Below are positions 62,984 through 64,000 of a stretch of DNA of 64,000 nt, in pieces (position 1 is the stretch's first letter; every line of letters starts with the position of its first letter). Under the pieces are notes generated by a model. That model was not told the origin of the DNA. It saw only the letters and a program-made list of their open reading frames with translations, and searched no databases. This DNA comes from Subtercola boreus (GTDB taxonomy: Bacteria; Actinomycetota; Actinomycetes; Actinomycetales; Microbacteriaceae): assembly GCF_003399645.1 (NCBI RefSeq), contig NZ_NBXD01000019.1, forward strand, positions 112,123 through 176,122, read 5' to 3'. A program made the position numbers and the translations under genes.

Positions 62984-63183
62984 CCGGTGGCGCGGCCGGT
63001 GCGCTCGGGGGCGGGCTGGCCCTCGGGTTTCATCCCAGCGTCGATCAGCACGGCGGCGGCCCGCCGCGCCTGGCCCGCGGCCGCGCTGTCGCCGCTGATC
63101 GCGGCCGTCGTCTGGGCGCCCTCCGCGAGGATGGCGAGCTGCGCTGCGAGGTCGGGCGTTCCACCGGCCTCCGTCCCGCTCGT
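62980..63183 (-). pseudogene. Remnant of a TetR-family regulator (C-terminal part only)
   Basis: The reverse frame ends GTSGTEAGGTPDLAAQLAILAEGAQTTAAISGDSAAAGQARRAAAVLIDAG, resembling the final helices of TetR ligand-binding domains. No helix-turn-helix precedes it: upstream in this frame the sequence becomes Pro/Arg/Ser low complexity. Its stop (CTA on the plus strand, 62980-62982) shares bases with the DUF305 stop. A truncated or decayed gene. Confidence 0.45.
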
Positions 63184-63381
63184 GCCATCGCCACAATTGG
63201 CTCCTACGTCAACGCCTCTTCTCGCACCGACGAGGTCAGCAGCTACACCGGGCAGGCGGATGCTCGCGCTGTCGTCGGCACGTACGTCTCCGCCGCGCGG
63301 GCCCACGCGCGAAGGGCACCTTCTCGCTCCGTGAGCCTCCCCACCGTCACGCGACCCATCCCCCTCCGCCACGCCATCTAG
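63181..63381 (+). CDS. Small ORF with GSYV/GTYV motifs
   Basis: The frame ends RAIATIGSYVNASSRTDEVSSYTGQADARAVVGTYVSAARAHARRAPSRS and stops at TAG 63379-63381. Repeated GSYV/GTYV motifs are known from small unannotated actinobacterial proteins, but no start codon with a ribosome site is seen; it probably lost its 5' end at the junction with the TetR remnant. A hairpin follows 10 nt after the stop. Function unknown. Confidence 0.35.
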   Translation, partial: RAIATIGSYVNASSRTDEVSSYTGQADARAVVGTYVSAARAHARRAPSRSVSLPTVTRPIPLRHAI

Positions 63382-63390
63382 GCTCGCCGA

Positions 63391-63432
63391 GCGACGAAGG
63401 CGCGGTCTCGTCAGAGGCCGGGCCTTCGTCGC
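63391..63432 (+). terminator. Long hairpin after the GSYV ORF
   Basis: GCGACGAAGGC (63391-63401) and GCCTTCGTCGC (63422-63432) form an 11-bp perfect stem, with an inner GGTCTC/GAGGCC stem and GTCA loop. It lies 10 nt after the TAG at 63381. No T-tract, but it fits a GC-rich terminator. Confidence 0.5.
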
Positions 63433-63529
63433 ATTGACGGCTGGAGGTGGTTGACGGGGACTACCGCACCCAGCGGGCTTGCCGACGACGGATGGGCGGG
63501 GCCCGGCTGGGCTGGGCGGGGCCGAGCAG

Positions 63530-63760
63530 ATGGGCGCCGCCGGGCGGATAGACGCGGCCGGGCGGATGAGCGGGGTTGCGCGGATGGGCGCGGCCGGGCG
63601 GATAAGCGGGGCCGGGCGGTGCTGGTCGGATAGTCGAGGCCGGGCAAGAGGGCCGGCCGGGCGGGTGGGCAGTGCCGGGCGGTGCTGGTCGGTGCTGGTC
63701 GGATGGTCGAGGCCGGGCAAAAGGGCCGGCCGGGCAGGTGGGCGGTGCTGGGCGGATGGC
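63530..63760. repeat. GC-rich minisatellite, including two 63-bp direct repeats
   Basis: 63-bp units at 63618-63680 and 63691-63753 differ by only a few bases, separated by a 10-bp GGTGCTGGTC. Upstream, the short motif GGCCGGGCGGAT recurs with varying spacing. The region is about 870 bp from the DUF305 gene to the HNH gene and holds no convincing complete gene; open frames crossing it give Pro/Arg/Ser low complexity. Confidence 0.75.
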
Positions 63761-63852
63761 TCGGTGGGTGACTGGGCGAACGAACGCTCCACGGGCGTAC
63801 AGACGGCGGCCGGGTATTCAGCAAGCGAAACTCCGGCATGTTCGCTGGTGGG

Positions 63853-63999
63853 TTACCCGGTGCGGGGTAGATTGCGGGCGCGGTTTTGTTGGCAGGGTCG
63901 TGGGGTTTGCCGCCAGTCGAGCCAGTCGGGGGGTATCAAATGTGGGGTGCCGTTTCGCATCACCAGCTTCCACTTCGTCTTATGCACATGGGAGTGGTG
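63853..63999 (-). CDS. DUF222/HNH endonuclease, C-terminal end (runs off right edge)
   Basis: The reverse frame, 48 residues and TAA at 63853-63855, reads HHSHVHKTKWKLVMRNGTPHLIPPDWLD near the window edge. The HH-x-HVH-K-x-W pattern is the HNH motif end of 13E12-repeat/DUF222 nucleases, often found in many copies in Microbacteriaceae and mycobacteria and associated with mobile DNA. The rest lies outside the window. Length and activity cannot be judged. Confidence 0.85.
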   Translation of the reverse strand, partial: HHSHVHKTKWKLVMRNGTPHLIPPDWLDWRQTPRPCQQNRARNLPRTG

Positions 64000-64000
64000 G

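Noticed and set aside
63411..63839. Pro/Arg-rich reverse-strand frame over the 63-bp repeats
   Set aside because: Low-complexity product from minisatellite DNA, with no ribosome site or domain.

Overview
This 64-kb window is chromosomal DNA from a high-GC Gram-positive actinobacterium, most likely family Microbacteriaceae (Micrococcales). The evidence is a fused E2/E1 2-oxoglutarate dehydrogenase (Kgd type), a SigH/RsrA-type redox switch, GuaB1, a MarP-like protease, NnrD, DUF3039, DUF3105 and DUF305 proteins, a POL-PE-LIG ordered LigD with Ku, and a DUF222-type HNH nuclease at the right edge. The genus cannot be set from the sequence alone. Gene density is high, many starts overlap by 4 nt (ATGA or GTGA), and convergent genes are often separated by hairpins.

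Layout. 1-8.6 kb: partial MFS exporter, thiamine-binding protein, GT-C mannosyltransferase, NnrD, an Old Yellow Enzyme, a CNNM/CorC pair and GuaB1. 8.8-21 kb: kgd; the convergent sigH-rsrA switch; aroA-rsgA-hisN-cysK-cysE, all running one way; a small membrane protein; an AraC regulator; a degenerate-receiver LuxR regulator; and a UBP zinc-finger protein. 21-29 kb: ppc, a membrane serine protease, a MarR regulator with an amidohydrolase and a divergent FUSC transporter around a perfect operator palindrome, and a lipid-anchored or membrane-anchored secreted protein. 29-38 kb: tmRNA, an SDR, a two-gene ABC exporter, and the conserved prfB-ftsE-ftsX-smpB block, then an MFS transporter and tRNA-Leu(UAG). 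38-44 kb: DedA, a cation efflux protein, the murI-rph-rdgB operon, nicotinate phosphoribosyltransferase and DUF3039. 44-55 kb: an ABC exporter whose ATPase carries a roughly 250-residue repetitive N-terminal extension, an EcsC-like protein, GT2, an HtrA-type PDZ protease, DapC and a nitrilase/alcohol dehydrogenase pair. 55-63 kb: membrane protein and thioredoxin, a secreted beta-amylase, LigD/Ku divergent around a symmetric palindrome, and DUF3105-DUF305. 63-64 kb: a decayed segment with a TetR remnant, a small GSYV-motif ORF, minisatellite repeats and the 3' end of an HNH nuclease gene.

Themes. (1) At least seven genes have a TANNNT hexamer exactly 6-7 nt before the start codon and no usable ribosome site at normal distance, which suggests leaderless mRNAs. 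(2) In-frame 15-, 18- or 30-bp tandem repeats occur in linkers and tails of several unrelated proteins. (3) Two ABC ATPases (FtsE and the 45.5-kb exporter) carry long disordered extensions. No CRISPR array, rRNA, prophage or complete insertion sequence was seen. No clearly new defence or biosynthetic system was found. The best candidates for undescribed biology are the extended ABC ATPases, the degenerate-receiver regulator and the divergent-promoter palindromes.
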